From contig NZ_CABHMS010000011.1 of NCBI RefSeq assembly GCF_902167635.1, forward strand, positions 2,501 through 66,500: a stretch of 64,000 nt of DNA, in the 5' to 3' direction. Below are positions 33,453 through 42,114 of this stretch, in pieces (within the stretch, counting starts at the first letter, position 1; each line of letters begins with the position of its first letter). Under the pieces are notes generated by a model. It had not been told where the DNA came from. It worked only from the letters and a program-made list of their open reading frames with translations, and ran no database searches. A program made the position numbers and the translations under genes. Source of the stretch: Chitinophaga vietnamensis (GTDB lineage Bacteria; Bacteroidota; Bacteroidia; Chitinophagales; Chitinophagaceae).

Positions 33453-34730
33453 TTATTTCTTCTTTTTCTTCTTGCCACCAGCATGATGCTTCTTGCTGCT
33501 GTGGTGGTGCTTTTTGCCGGAGCTATGAACAGGAGCTTTCTTCGCAACAGTAGCGCTCTTCTCAGGTACGCGTGCCGGCGGCGGGAATTTGGTTTTATCC
33601 ACACCTACTGCCTTATCATCCAGTGTCATTTGTACAGACTCTTTCAGGATATCTTCTTTCATCGCCATGAACTGCTTCATCTTTTCTTTTGGGATGCGCA
33701 GGTCATATGCATTGGCAGGAGAAGCCATCGCTTTGGCGAAACCAGGATTGAGGCGGTCCAGTTCGGGTACTTCCACTTCCAGTTTCTTTGCAATTGCTTC
33801 CAGGCGGTATTTACCGGTTACGTTGATCTCAACGGTGTTGTAGATCTCTTCTTCTGTGAGCGGGCCTCTGTTTACAACGCCGGCAGTAGAGAAGCTCATA
33901 CCGCCGCCGCTTACATTTTCAGCGGGCATGCTTACCGCGGTGTTGTCATCGCTTACACCGAAGAAGTTATTGAATCGGTCGAGGATGTAACCAGTAGCAA
34001 TAAATTTGTAAACATGGTTACGTGATTCTGCTGGCAGGAAATATTGCATGCCCCAGAAGTCCTCACGGCCGCTGGCTTTCATGGCGCGTTGTACGCCGCC
34101 GGCGCCGCAGTTATAAGCCGCTACCACGAGGAGCCAGTCGCCAAACTGATCATACAGTTGGTTGAGGTACTGTGCAGCAGCAAGGGTGGATTTATAAAAG
34201 TCTTTTCTTTCATCCAGTTTTCTGCCAACGCTCAGGCCGAAGATACGTGCAGTACCGGCCATGAATTGCCAGGCGCCTACTGCACCCACTCTGGAGCGGG
34301 CATTGGTATTGAAGCTGGATTCAATTACGGCCAGGTATTTCATTTCCTCCGGGATGCCATGTTCACGGAACACTTTTTCCACCATGGCGAAATAAGGCTG
34401 GCCTCTTTCGATCATGATCTGAAGGTGCTGGCTGTAACGGGTAGCATAGTTATTCACATAACCCGCTACCAGGTTGTTGTTGATCTGCTCGTACACTTTG
34501 GCATTGCGGATCGCGTTGGGCAAGCTTTGCGCTGCCTTCTTCACTGCCACCGAAGTAGAGGAGGGAACGGTAGAATCCTTTGGTAACCGCACTTTCGTGT
34601 GGTTAAGGATGGCGGTATCCGGCGCACTGCTGAAGTACGCCTTCTCTTTAGGTATGCTGCTGCTACCCATCGCTTTCACACTTCCCAAACTTAATGCTGG
34701 CAACAGCGTAAGTAAAAAGATTTTCGTCAT
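33453..34730 (-). CDS. Lytic transglycosylase, MltD-like, with His/Lys tail
   Basis: 425 aa. Cleaves peptidoglycan glycan strands. A signal peptide (residues 1-20) is followed by an SLT domain at about 115-250 with the catalytic Glu in YLAVIESSFNTNA and the conserved GAVGAWQFM and AAYNCGAGGV motifs. A beta-rich segment of LysM type follows at about 295-350 (KYRLEAIAKKLEVEVPELDRLNP). The last ~25 residues are almost only His, Lys, Ser and Gly. An ATG eight codons upstream (34754) is possible, but the ATG at 34730 leaves a normal signal peptide. It lies 10 nt after gatA. Confidence 0.9.
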   Translation of the reverse strand: MTKIFLLTLLPALSLGSVKAMGSSSIPKEKAYFSSAPDTAILNHTKVRLPKDSTVPSSTSVAVKKAAQSLPNAIRNAKVYEQINNNLVAGYVNNYATRYSQHLQIMIERGQPYFAMVEKVFREHGIPEEMKYLAVIESSFNTNARSRVGAVGAWQFMAGTARIFGLSVGRKLDERKDFYKSTLAAAQYLNQLYDQFGDWLLVVAAYNCGAGGVQRAMKASGREDFWGMQYFLPAESRNHVYKFIATGYILDRFNNFFGVSDDNTAVSMPAENVSGGGMSFSTAGVVNRGPLTEEEIYNTVEINVTGKYRLEAIAKKLEVEVPELDRLNPGFAKAMASPANAYDLRIPKEKMKQFMAMKEDILKESVQMTLDDKAVGVDKTKFPPPARVPEKSATVAKKAPVHSSGKKHHHSSKKHHAGGKKKKKK

Positions 34731-34740
34731 ACAATTTATT

Positions 34741-36213
34741 TTAAACAGTCGCAACCTGCTCCTCGGCCATCAGATGCTGGGCTATCCGTAACAGGTTTGC
34801 TTCGTCAAATTTCTTTGTGATGATCTGAACACCATAGGGCATCCCGTTTGAATGCCGGTGCAAAGGTACAGATATAGCTGGAACCCCTGCGAGGTTGGCC
34901 AGCACAGTATATATATCTGCCAGGTACATAGCTATAGGGTCGTCGGTTTTCTCCCCTAATTTAAATGCCGTTGAAGGCACTGTTGGCATCAAAATGGCGT
35001 CGTACTGATCTAATATTTCGTTCAGTTTATCTGTTACCAGGCGCCTTACTTGCTGAGCTTTCGTGAAATAGGCATCATAATAACCTGCACTCAGCACGAA
35101 AGTTCCCAGTAAGATACGACGTTTTACCTCTTTACCAAACCCTTCTGACCTACTTTTTTTGTAAAAATCTGTCAGCTCGATGTTTTGTTCGCTCGTCCGG
35201 TGGCCATATTTCACCCCATCATAGCGGGAAAGGTTCGAAGATGCTTCCGCGGTGGTGAGCACGTAATAGGCCGGCACCACATAATCCAGGTACTCGAAAC
35301 TGGTTCCTGTAACCGTATGCCCGGAAGCAACCAGGCTTTCAAAGAAGTCTATGTAACCATGTTTCATCTCCGGGTCCAGCCCGTCGTGATACAATGCGTC
35401 CCTTAAATACGCAAATTTCCAGGATTTATTGTGCGACAAAGCCACTTGATAATCAGGCACTTCCTTTTGAGATGCCGTGCTATCGTACTCATCTGGTCCT
35501 GCCATCACTTGCAGAACAGCGGCCACATCAGCAATATTCTTGCCGAAAATGCCGATCTGATCGAAGGAAGAGGCGTAGGCGATCAATCCATAGCGGGAGA
35601 TGCGGCCATAGGTAGGTTTCAGCCCCACAATGCCGCAGAAATCCGCCGGCTGGCGTACTGACCCGCCAGTGTCGCTGCCCAGGCTTACCAGGCAGAGGTC
35701 TGCCTGTACTGCCACCGCCGAACCACCGGAAGAACCGCCCGGTACCCGGGAAGTATCCAGCGCATTCAGCACCGGGCCATAAGCAGAGTTTTCATTGGTA
35801 GATCCCATTGCAAATTCGTCGCAGTTGAGCGTACCAATGATAATGGCATCTGCCGCCAGCAGTCTTTCCACTGCGGTGGCAGAATATAATGATTCGAAGC
35901 CTTCCAGTATGTGCGAAGCGGCGCTTAAACGATGGCCCTTATAGCAGATCACATCCTTGATGCCTACCACTACGCCTGCCAGCGAACCTAGCGGCTCACC
36001 AGCCTGGATACGGGCATCCAGCTCACGTGCCTTTTCCAATGCTTCTTCCTCAAATACCTCTACAAAGGCGTTCAGCTGTTTTGACTGTGCTATACGGTCA
36101 AGATAATACCGCACCTGCTCCGTGCAGCTGATGCTGCCGGCGTATAATGCTTTATGAAAAGTATTTATACTGCTGTATTCAGACGAAGCCAAACCAGTTA
36201 AATTTAAATTCAA
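34741..36213 (-). CDS. gatA: Asp-tRNA(Asn)/Glu-tRNA(Gln) amidotransferase subunit A
   Basis: 490 aa. Glutaminase subunit that supplies ammonia for converting mischarged Glu-tRNA(Gln) or Asp-tRNA(Asn). The amidase signature is complete: Lys in VVGIKDV (about residue 86), cis-Ser and nucleophile Ser in GGSSGGSAVAV and GSDTGGSVRQP (about 158-190). No ATG occurs in the first ~130 codons, so the start is a TTG, either at 36213 or at 36192. The first TTG lies only about 8 nt after the T-run of the tatA terminator. GatB and GatC genes are not in the window. Confidence 0.93.
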   Translation of the reverse strand: MNLNLTGLASSEYSSINTFHKALYAGSISCTEQVRYYLDRIAQSKQLNAFVEVFEEEALEKARELDARIQAGEPLGSLAGVVVGIKDVICYKGHRLSAASHILEGFESLYSATAVERLLAADAIIIGTLNCDEFAMGSTNENSAYGPVLNALDTSRVPGGSSGGSAVAVQADLCLVSLGSDTGGSVRQPADFCGIVGLKPTYGRISRYGLIAYASSFDQIGIFGKNIADVAAVLQVMAGPDEYDSTASQKEVPDYQVALSHNKSWKFAYLRDALYHDGLDPEMKHGYIDFFESLVASGHTVTGTSFEYLDYVVPAYYVLTTAEASSNLSRYDGVKYGHRTSEQNIELTDFYKKSRSEGFGKEVKRRILLGTFVLSAGYYDAYFTKAQQVRRLVTDKLNEILDQYDAILMPTVPSTAFKLGEKTDDPIAMYLADIYTVLANLAGVPAISVPLHRHSNGMPYGVQIITKKFDEANLLRIAQHLMAEEQVATV

Positions 36214-36226
36214 TAAAGATAAAAAA

Positions 36227-36243
36227 GCTCCTTTGTCAGGAGC
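36227..36243 (-). terminator. Terminator of tatA
   Basis: GCTCCT/AGGAGC (6 bp) around a 5-nt loop, followed on the minus strand by six T. It ends immediately before the gatA start, so gatA translation begins right at the terminator. Confidence 0.75.
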
Positions 36244-36258
36244 CGTTCTACTATCAGA

Positions 36259-36519
36259 TTAACCGTTGTGTTGTTGTGTATCGGTAGTAGATGGTGTGGT
36301 AGGTGGCGCAGGTTTTTCCCTCATGCCTTCTTCAATTTCCTGGCGCACATTGTTCTTTGCGTCATTGAACTCACGGATACCCTTACCCAGTCCGCGCATC
36401 AGCTCAGGGATCTTTTTACCGCCAAACAGGAGCAATACCACGATTGCGATCAAAAGCAGCTCGGACATACCGATATCCTGAAGAATTAAGAGCGGTGATT
36501 TTACGAAAACAGCAGTCAT
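36259..36519 (-). CDS. tatA: Twin-arginine translocase subunit TatA/TatE
   Basis: 86 aa. Pore-forming subunit of the Tat system, which moves folded proteins across the inner membrane. One membrane helix (residues about 18-34, [16 protein letters not shown]) is followed by the conserved FGGKKIPEL hinge and an amphipathic helix ([17 protein letters not shown]). The disordered tail is rich in Pro, Thr and Gln. The ATG at 36519 is used; an internal Met at residue 18 is less likely. TatC is not in the window. An exported superoxide dismutase with a Tat-like leader is encoded at 45006. Confidence 0.92.
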   Translation of the reverse strand: MTAVFVKSPLLILQDIGMSELLLIAIVVLLLFGGKKIPELMRGLGKGIREFNDAKNNVRQEIEEGMREKPAPPTTPSTTDTQQHNG

Positions 36520-36550
36520 CTCAATTGTTTGTTGTGTTAAATTCAGTCAA

Positions 36551-36558
36551 CAAAGATA
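36551..36558 (-). promoter_or_regulatory. -7 box for tatA
   Basis: Minus-strand TATCTTTG, perfect consensus, 32 nt upstream of the tatA start. No TTTG was found at -33. Confidence 0.5.
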
Positions 36559-36632
36559 AACTATAAAATCGGCTTTTTCACCCCGTCTGTAAAGCTTTCG
36601 GAGTTTTAATTTGATTTTAACGAAAACGAAAA

Positions 36633-36656
36633 AAGCGGAACCGGCTGGCCCCGCTT
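36633..36656 (-). terminator. Terminator of rplS
   Basis: AAGCGG/CCGCTT pair with additional GC pairs inside, followed on the minus strand by a run of T. It lies 26 nt after the rplS stop codon. Confidence 0.7.
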
Positions 36657-36681
36657 ATTACTAATTTCCCTGTATTTTATA

Positions 36682-37029
36682 CTAAACCCTTTTTTCTTTG
36701 ATACGGGCTGCTTTACCAGCGCGCTCACGCAGGTAATACAGTCTGGCTCTGCGTACTTTACCAACTTTGTTCAGCACGATGCTGTCGATGTTGGGAGAGT
36801 ACATCGGAAACAGCCTTTCTACACCAATACCGTCAGAAATTTTTCTAACAGTGAAAGACGCAGTAAATCCTGTACCCTGGATTTTCACCACATCACCTTT
36901 AAAGGACTGAATCCTTTCTTTATTACCTTCCACGATTTTATAATTGACAGTGACGTTGTCGCCTGCTTTAAACTTCGGGTACTGTTTTTTTGCTGTCAGT
37001 TGCTCGTGAACAAACGAAATTGCGTTCAT
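36682..37029 (-). CDS. rplS: 50S ribosomal protein L19
   Basis: 115 aa, normal length for L19. It sits at the 30S-50S interface. Conserved blocks are visible: [25 protein letters not shown], the [16 protein letters not shown] motif, and [24 protein letters not shown]. It follows trmD but has its own excellent promoter and terminator, so it can be expressed separately from rpsP-rimM-trmD. Confidence 0.97.
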   Translation of the reverse strand: MNAISFVHEQLTAKKQYPKFKAGDNVTVNYKIVEGNKERIQSFKGDVVKIQGTGFTASFTVRKISDGIGVERLFPMYSPNIDSIVLNKVGKVRRARLYYLRERAGKAARIKEKRV

Positions 37030-37051
37030 CTTTCAAATATTTATGGGAGTG

Positions 37052-37083
37052 CAAAAGTAATTCAAGAATTCACATTTACCAAA
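37052..37083 (-). promoter_or_regulatory. Promoter of rplS
   Basis: Minus-strand TTTG (37080-37083), a 20-nt spacer and TACTTTTG (37052-37059). Perfect -33 and -7 boxes, 22 nt before the start codon. Confidence 0.82.
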
Positions 37084-37147
37084 TTAATCGTTGGTAAATC
37101 TTGAGATTACTTAATATTGATAAAAATATAATTTCTAATACATTCAT

Positions 37148-37819
37148 TTACAGAAGATCCGGGCGACGCTCTTTGGTCCGCTCTATTGCCTGCTGATGAC
37201 GCCAATCATCGATCTTTTTATGATCGCCGCTCAACAGCACCTCCGGCACTTTCCAGCCCCTGAATTCTACCGGGCGGGTATATACCGGCGGCGCCAGCAG
37301 ATTGTCCTGGAAAGAGTCGAAAAGGGCACTGGTTTCGTCATTCAGCACGCCAGGCAGCAAACGCCCGATGGCATCCACCAATATGGCCGCCCCCAGCTCT
37401 CCGCCGGAAAGCACAAAATCCCCGATGGAGATCTCCTTTGTGATGAAATGGTCCCGGATACGCTGGTCGATCCCTTTGTAGTGCCCGCACAGCATGAGCA
37501 GGTTACCTTTGAGCGACAGCTGATTAGCCATCTTCTGGTTAAAAGTTTCCCCGTCGGGCGTCAGGTAAATGACTTCATCGTACTGCGTTTTGGCTTGAAG
37601 CGATTCAATCGCATTCACAATTGGTTCCAGCATCATTACCATGCCGGCGCCGCCGCCAAATTGGTAATCATCCACCTGGCCATGTTTCAGCGTCGAGTAT
37701 TCCCGCAGGTGGTGTACATGTACTTCCAGTAAGCCTTTGGCCTGCGCGCGCTTCATGATGGAGTGTGAAAGCGGGCTTTCCAGTAATTCCGGCAGCACGG
37801 TGATTATGTCAATACGCAT
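37148..37819 (-). CDS. trmD: tRNA (guanine-N1)-methyltransferase
   Basis: 223 aa. Methylates G37 of tRNAs reading CNN codons with SAM. The trefoil-knot motifs are present: [15 protein letters not shown] at about residue 114 and [16 protein letters not shown] (about 132), then [15 protein letters not shown]. The short C-terminal domain is as in other bacterial TrmD. It follows rimM by 42 nt, part of the usual rpsP-rimM-trmD order. Confidence 0.95.
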   Translation of the reverse strand: MRIDIITVLPELLESPLSHSIMKRAQAKGLLEVHVHHLREYSTLKHGQVDDYQFGGGAGMVMMLEPIVNAIESLQAKTQYDEVIYLTPDGETFNQKMANQLSLKGNLLMLCGHYKGIDQRIRDHFITKEISIGDFVLSGGELGAAILVDAIGRLLPGVLNDETSALFDSFQDNLLAPPVYTRPVEFRGWKVPEVLLSGDHKKIDDWRHQQAIERTKERRPDLL

Positions 37820-37861
37820 GTTCTTTGCGAGCCCTTTATACAGTTGCGCCCCTGTTTAATA

Positions 37862-38383
37862 TCAGCTGGTATACAGCTCAATAAGGCCATCCGGCAGGTT
37901 CAGGTGCAGCACCTGATTTTTCTTGTCCACCTTCACAAGTGATTGCTCGTTTACCGGCAACAGGGCTTCTTTGCCCTGGATCATCACTTTTACCAGCACC
38001 TGCATCGGCATTTCAATCACTTCTGCCACTACGCCCAGGGCGCCATGCTGCTCATCTTCCACCATGTACCCCAGCAATGCCAGCGGAGAAGAGGAGGCTG
38101 CCTGCGCCTTGAAATCATCTTCCTGCAGGTATACCTGGCCTGGCAGCAGCTTTTGCGCCGCTTCCTTGGTATCAATGCCTTCCAGTTTGATATAGATATG
38201 CTCGGCATCCTTAACAGTGGCCTGTTGCAGGAAATAAGGTAAAAAGCTGTTCTTCCGCTCTTCGAGGAAAATGGCCGTCACGCCCTTCAGGGCAGAGCGC
38301 TTGCCGAGGCTATGCCTCACCAGGATCTCCCCTTGCAGCCCGTGAGCAGAAACGAGTTTACCGATACTGAAATAATTGGACAT
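37862..38383 (-). CDS. rimM: Ribosome maturation factor RimM
   Basis: 173 aa. Binds S19 and assists 16S rRNA maturation. The N-terminal beta-barrel motif GKLVSAHGLQGEILVRHSL is at residues 8-26, and the PRC-barrel C-terminal domain ends with LLPVNEQSLVKVDKKNQVLHLNLPDGLIELY. Members of this family start as here (MSNYFSIGKLVSAHG). It lies between rpsP and trmD, separated from rpsP by a 16-bp hairpin. Confidence 0.92.
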   Translation of the reverse strand: MSNYFSIGKLVSAHGLQGEILVRHSLGKRSALKGVTAIFLEERKNSFLPYFLQQATVKDAEHIYIKLEGIDTKEAAQKLLPGQVYLQEDDFKAQAASSSPLALLGYMVEDEQHGALGVVAEVIEMPMQVLVKVMIQGKEALLPVNEQSLVKVDKKNQVLHLNLPDGLIELYTS

Positions 38384-38421
38384 CAGAATAATTCCTCAAT
38401 CAATCGAAAATCATGAAATAA

Positions 38422-38457
38422 AAAAGGAAATATTTGCGGCTGCAAATATTTCCTTTT
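38422..38457 (-). terminator. Attenuator-like terminator between rpsP and rimM
   Basis: Perfect 16-bp stem (38422-38437 and 38442-38457) with a 4-nt loop, followed on the minus strand by a run of T. It lies 27 nt after the rpsP stop codon, so it should limit read-through to rimM-trmD and give more S16 than RimM. Confidence 0.8.
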
Positions 38458-38483
38458 CAGGTATTTCTTAAAACGTTGCCGTT

Positions 38484-38936
38484 TTATGCTTCTGTACCTT
38501 CTCCTTCTGCAGATGGAGCAGCAGGAGTGTCTTCTACTTTCCTAACGATAGGAGCAGCCATCTTTGCTTTCCTGTGACCGTCGCGGCGAGCGGATACTTT
38601 TTGCTCGTGTTCAGCTTGCCATTGAGCAAATTTCTGATAAGCAGTAGGCTCGTCGAACAGGTTCAGGCTTACACCCCTTAAGAGGTGTTTCAAATACAAT
38701 ACACCTTTGAAAGAGAGGATTCTTCTTACGGTATCAGTAGGCTGAGCACCTTTCTGCAACCAACGCAATGCTTTTTCAGTATCGATGTTGATGGAAGCAG
38801 GTACTGTCAGCGGATTGTAAGTACCGATTTTCTGGATGAATTTACCATCTCTTGGAGCGCGAGCGTCAGCTACTACGATAAAATAGAAAGGCCTTTTTTT
38901 CGCGCCATGTCTCTGCAGTCTGATTTTTACTGGCAT
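38484..38936 (-). CDS. rpsP: 30S ribosomal protein S16
   Basis: 150 aa. The first ~80 residues are the S16 fold: [39 protein letters not shown] is the conserved opening and [19 protein letters not shown] follows. The remaining ~65 residues are a charged extension ending in Ala/Pro/Glu-rich residues. This long tail is usual in Bacteroidota S16 and absent from E. coli S16 (82 aa). It is the first gene of the rpsP-rimM-trmD group. Confidence 0.97.
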   Translation of the reverse strand: MPVKIRLQRHGAKKRPFYFIVVADARAPRDGKFIQKIGTYNPLTVPASINIDTEKALRWLQKGAQPTDTVRRILSFKGVLYLKHLLRGVSLNLFDEPTAYQKFAQWQAEHEQKVSARRDGHRKAKMAAPIVRKVEDTPAAPSAEGEGTEA

Positions 38937-38993
38937 AAATAAGTCGAGTTATTTTTTGCGAGTTAGGAAATATTGTTTAGTTAATTAGGGATG

Positions 38994-39024
38994 CAAATGT
39001 AATCCCTAAATTGAAATTAGCAAA
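38994..39024 (-). promoter_or_regulatory. Promoter of rpsP-rimM-trmD
   Basis: Minus-strand TTTG (39021-39024), a 19-nt spacer and TACATTTG (38994-39001). Perfect boxes; the leader to the rpsP start is about 50 nt. Confidence 0.82.
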
Positions 39025-39047
39025 AAAAATTTATTCCCAGGGAAATA

Positions 39048-40373
39048 TTAGCGGACCATGCCCTTCAGTCCGCGGCCACCACCGCCAAATTTGTTCATCA
39101 TTTTCATCATCTGGCGCATCTGTTCGAACTGCTTCATGAACTGGTTCACGTCCTGGATATCTTTGCCGGAGCCTTTCGCAATACGTTTACGGCGGCTGCC
39201 GTCGATCAGGTCGGGGTTGCCTCTCTCGGCCGGTGTCATGGAATTGATCATGGCTTCGATGCCTTTGAAGGCATCATCGCTGATATCAATATCCTTGATC
39301 GCCTTGCCTACGCCCGGGATCATGCCCATCAGGTCTTTCAGGTTACCCATCTTCTTGATCTGCTGGAGCTGCTCCTTGAAATCGTCGAAATCGAACTGGT
39401 TCTGGCGGATCTTTTTCTCGAGCTTTTTGGCCTGCTCTTCGTTGAACTGTGCCTGGGCGCGTTCTACGAGGGTGGTGATATCACCCATGCCGAGGATACG
39501 TTGGGCCATACGTTCCGGGTAGAAAACATCGAGGGTATCGAGTTTTTCACCCATGCTCACGAACTTGATCGGCTTTTCCACGGTGTATTTAATGGTAAGG
39601 GCCGCACCACCGCGGGTATCACCATCGAGTTTGGTGAGCACCACGCCGCTGAAATCGAGACGTTCGTTGAAGGCTTTGGCAGTGTTCACCGCATCCTGGC
39701 CGGTCATGGAATCCACTACAAAGAGGATTTCCTGCGGCTTCACAGCGGATTTTACGTTGGCCACTTCGGTCATCATCGCCTCGTCTACGGCCAGACGGCC
39801 GGCGGTATCGATGATGATGATGTTATTATTCTGTGCCTTGGCATGTTTCACGGCATTTTCCGCGATCTGCACGGCATTCTTGTTCTCAGGCTCGCTGTAT
39901 ACTTCCACGCCGATCTGTTCTCCCAGCACTTTCAGCTGGTCGATCGCCGCGGGACGGTAGATATCTGCCGCTACCAGCAAAGGCTTCTTGCCTTTCTTGG
40001 ATTTGAGGTAGTTGGCCAGTTTACCGGAGAAGGTGGTTTTACCGGAACCCTGCAAACCCGCGATCAGGATGATGGTGGGATTGCTTTTGATATCCAGTTC
40101 TGCTTCGGTACCGCCCATCAGCTCGGTGAGCTCGTCTTTCACGATCTTCACCATCAGCTGGCCCGGAGAAATGGCGGTGATTACCTTTTCGCCCAGGGCT
40201 TTATCTTTTACTTTATCAGTAAACTCTTTTGCAATTTTATAGTTCACGTCCGCGTCCACCAGTGCACGGCGGATTTCCTTGACGGTGGTGGCGATATTTA
40301 TTTCGGAGATACGGCCTTCCCCTTTGAGCTGTTTAAACGCGGAATCAAGCCTCTCTGATAATGATTCAAACAT
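39048..40373 (-). CDS. ffh: Signal recognition particle protein Ffh
   Basis: 441 aa. GTPase that binds signal sequences and 4.5S RNA and delivers ribosomes to the membrane. The N domain is at residues 1-90. The G domain has GLQGSGKTTFSGKLA (about 105), DTAGRLAVDEAMM (about 188) and TKLDGDTRGGAAL (about 245). The Met-rich M domain fills the last ~145 residues and ends in a Gly-rich GGGGRGLKGMVR. The frame is open 28 codons upstream; the ATG at 40373 gives the family start MFESLSERLDSAF. Confidence 0.96.
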   Translation of the reverse strand: MFESLSERLDSAFKQLKGEGRISEINIATTVKEIRRALVDADVNYKIAKEFTDKVKDKALGEKVITAISPGQLMVKIVKDELTELMGGTEAELDIKSNPTIILIAGLQGSGKTTFSGKLANYLKSKKGKKPLLVAADIYRPAAIDQLKVLGEQIGVEVYSEPENKNAVQIAENAVKHAKAQNNNIIIIDTAGRLAVDEAMMTEVANVKSAVKPQEILFVVDSMTGQDAVNTAKAFNERLDFSGVVLTKLDGDTRGGAALTIKYTVEKPIKFVSMGEKLDTLDVFYPERMAQRILGMGDITTLVERAQAQFNEEQAKKLEKKIRQNQFDFDDFKEQLQQIKKMGNLKDLMGMIPGVGKAIKDIDISDDAFKGIEAMINSMTPAERGNPDLIDGSRRKRIAKGSGKDIQDVNQFMKQFEQMRQMMKMMNKFGGGGRGLKGMVR

Positions 40374-40395
40374 TGTTGGTATTTTAAACGGACTG

Positions 40396-40403
40396 CAAAT
40401 GTA
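40396..40403 (-). promoter_or_regulatory. -7 box for ffh
   Basis: Minus-strand TACATTTG, perfect consensus, 22 nt upstream of the ffh start. It sits between the start and the long palindrome; the -33 position overlaps the palindrome and has no TTTG. Confidence 0.55.
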
Positions 40404-40415
40404 GTTGTTTTGGCT

Positions 40416-40482
40416 TAAAGCATAAAGACATTGGGCGATTTTGACGCTGTGCATCAAAATCGCCCAATGTCCTTATGCTTTA
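40416..40482 (-). repeat. Long inverted repeat after rpoD
   Basis: 29-nt arms (40416-40444 and 40454-40482), identical except for one position that is a G-U pair in minus-strand RNA, with a 9-nt loop. It begins 11 nt past the rpoD stop codon on the minus strand. There is no T-run. Confidence 0.85.
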
Positions 40483-40493
40483 TCCTGTTGCGT

Positions 40494-41363
40494 TTAGGCG
40501 CCGAGATAGTTTCTCAGCAGCTTGCTGCGGGACGTGGTTCTTAATTTGGTGATGGCCTTGTCTTTGATCTGGCGCACCCTTTCGCGGGTGAGGCCAAATT
40601 TTTCACCGATATCTTCGAGCGACATGGGATGTTCCACTGCGATACCGAAGTAGAGCATGATCACGTCTTTCTGGCGATCGGTGAGGGTAGACAGGGAGCG
40701 TTCGATCTCGCGGCGGAGGGAGTCGTGATGGTCGAGTTCTTCATCCGCGCTCACAGCATTCGGATTTTCGAGCACGTCCAGCAGGGAATTGTCTTCCCCA
40801 TCGATGAAAGGCGCATCCATAGATACGTGACGGGCGGCTACGCCGAGAGTGGCTTCTACTTCGTCGGTGTTGATTTCGAGGATGGTGGCCAGTTCGTCGG
40901 GAGAAGGCTCTCTTTCAAACTCTTGTTCCAGCTGGGAATAAGCCTTGCTGATCTTGTTGCTAAGGCCCACTTTGTTGAGCGGGAGGCGTACGATCCTGGA
41001 TTGTTCAGCCAGTGCCTGGAGGATTGATTGGCGGATCCACCATACGGCATAGGAGATGAATTTAAAACCGCGCGTTTCATCAAAACGTTGTGCAGCTTTA
41101 ATTAACCCCAGGTTGCCTTCGTTGATCAAATCGCTGAGCGACAGACCCTGGTTCTGATACTGTTTGGCAACGGATACCACAAAGCGGAGGTTGGCTTTTG
41201 TAAGCTTTTCCAGTGCTCTCTGATCGCCCTGCTTGATCCGGATAGCGAGGTTTACCTCTTCTTCCGGCGTAATTAAATCCACTTTCCCAATCTCCTGCAA
41301 GTACTTCTCCAGGGACTGAGATTCCCTGTTGGTAATGGATTTAGTGATTTTGAGTTGGCGCAT
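40494..41363 (-). CDS. rpoD: Primary sigma factor RpoD
   Basis: 289 aa from the ATG at 41363 (the ATG at 41369 would give 291). It is the short group 1 sigma factor of Bacteroidota, which recognises the TTTG/TAnnTTTG promoters seen throughout the window. Region 1.2 starts with [12 protein letters not shown], region 2.3-2.4 has [18 protein letters not shown], region 3 [13 protein letters not shown] and region 4.2 the helix-turn-helix in [23 protein letters not shown]. The N-terminal region 1.1 of larger sigma-70 proteins is absent, as is usual in the phylum. Confidence 0.96.
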   Translation of the reverse strand: MRQLKITKSITNRESQSLEKYLQEIGKVDLITPEEEVNLAIRIKQGDQRALEKLTKANLRFVVSVAKQYQNQGLSLSDLINEGNLGLIKAAQRFDETRGFKFISYAVWWIRQSILQALAEQSRIVRLPLNKVGLSNKISKAYSQLEQEFEREPSPDELATILEINTDEVEATLGVAARHVSMDAPFIDGEDNSLLDVLENPNAVSADEELDHHDSLRREIERSLSTLTDRQKDVIMLYFGIAVEHPMSLEDIGEKFGLTRERVRQIKDKAITKLRTTSRSKLLRNYLGA

Positions 41364-41422
41364 TGACATAAAGTCGGAACAGTTACAGGTTAATAAAAAG
41401 TTAAGATTTGATGAATGCCTGA

Positions 41423-41453
41423 CAAAAATAACTTTTTTTAGACACCGCCCAAA
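41423..41453 (-). promoter_or_regulatory. Promoter of rpoD
   Basis: Minus-strand TTTG (41450-41453), a 19-nt spacer and TATTTTTG (41423-41430), perfect boxes about 60 nt upstream of the start. Confidence 0.8.
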
Positions 41454-41660
41454 AAAAATCTAAGGTTTTTAAATCCTTTTCAAACAAAATCGATTGATCA
41501 TTAAGCGCTTCCAAATTTTTCCTAAAAGCCGCTACTATCAAGGTATCGCCTGTTGGCCATCAAATGCAGTTTTTTTATATTATTATAATTGATAATAACT
41601 TCGATTTAACTAACGTGTGGAAACTTTTCTGTAACGTGTTAAAAAAAAACCGTAAATTAT

Positions 41661-41690
41661 TTTGACAGAATAAAAATATTTCTATAATTG
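41661..41690 (+). promoter_or_regulatory. Promoter of the START-like gene
   Basis: TTTG (41661-41664), an 18-nt spacer and TATAATTG (41683-41690; one mismatch to TAnnTTTG), 37 nt before the ATG. Confidence 0.65.
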
Positions 41691-41726
41691 CAAACTGATG
41701 ATATTGATTTACTAATTATTTGAGAG

Positions 41727-42107
41727 ATGTCCAAGAAAGTGCTATATGAGCTGGAATTCCCGGTTAGATGCTCCCCCGGTATTTTATACGAATTCTTATC
41801 TACCCCCGCCGGGCTGCAGGAATGGTTCGCAGATAAAGTAGATTTCCGTGATAATGTTTTTTCTTTCTCCTGGAACGGAACTGCTGAAGAAGCTGAAGTA
41901 CTGGAGCAGGAAGAGGATGAATTTATACGTTTACACTGGACGCACGCACCCAAAGATGAATACTTTGAATTCCGCATCCAGATATCTGAGGTAACCAATG
42001 AAACCATCCTGGTAGTGAAAGATTTCGCAGAGAAGAAGGAAATCAAAGACCAGAGCCAACTTTGGGAATACCAGGTAAAAGATCTTTTTCACCGTATCGG
42101 AAACTGA
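41727..42107 (+). CDS. START-like domain protein
   Basis: 126 aa, complete SRPBCC/START-like domain: an N-terminal strand and helix YELEFPVRCSPGILYEFLSTPAGLQEWFADKV, typical of the AHSA1-like superfamily, followed by antiparallel strands with many acidic residues and a C-terminal helix QLWEYQVKDLFHRIG. Such proteins bind hydrophobic ligands or act with Hsp90-type chaperones, but the Bacteroidota subgroup has no known function. It converges with the next gene (8 nt between stop codons). Confidence 0.85.
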   Translation: MSKKVLYELEFPVRCSPGILYEFLSTPAGLQEWFADKVDFRDNVFSFSWNGTAEEAEVLEQEEDEFIRLHWTHAPKDEYFEFRIQISEVTNETILVVKDFAEKKEIKDQSQLWEYQVKDLFHRIGN

Positions 42108-42114
42108 TTCAGCC

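Larger units (their letters stand above)
41370..41726. other. Divergent intergenic region rpoD / START-like gene
   Basis: 357 nt, AT-rich. It contains an rpoD promoter at 41423-41453 (minus) and a promoter for the START-like gene at 41661-41690 (plus). The stretch 41470-41640 has several short A/T runs and a repeated AACGTGT (about 41612 and 41632) but no recognised gene or structure. Confidence 0.5.

Noticed and set aside
40373-40457. Upstream start for ffh
   Set aside because: The extension of 28 codons crosses the -7 box and part of the long palindrome, and homologues begin at the later Met.
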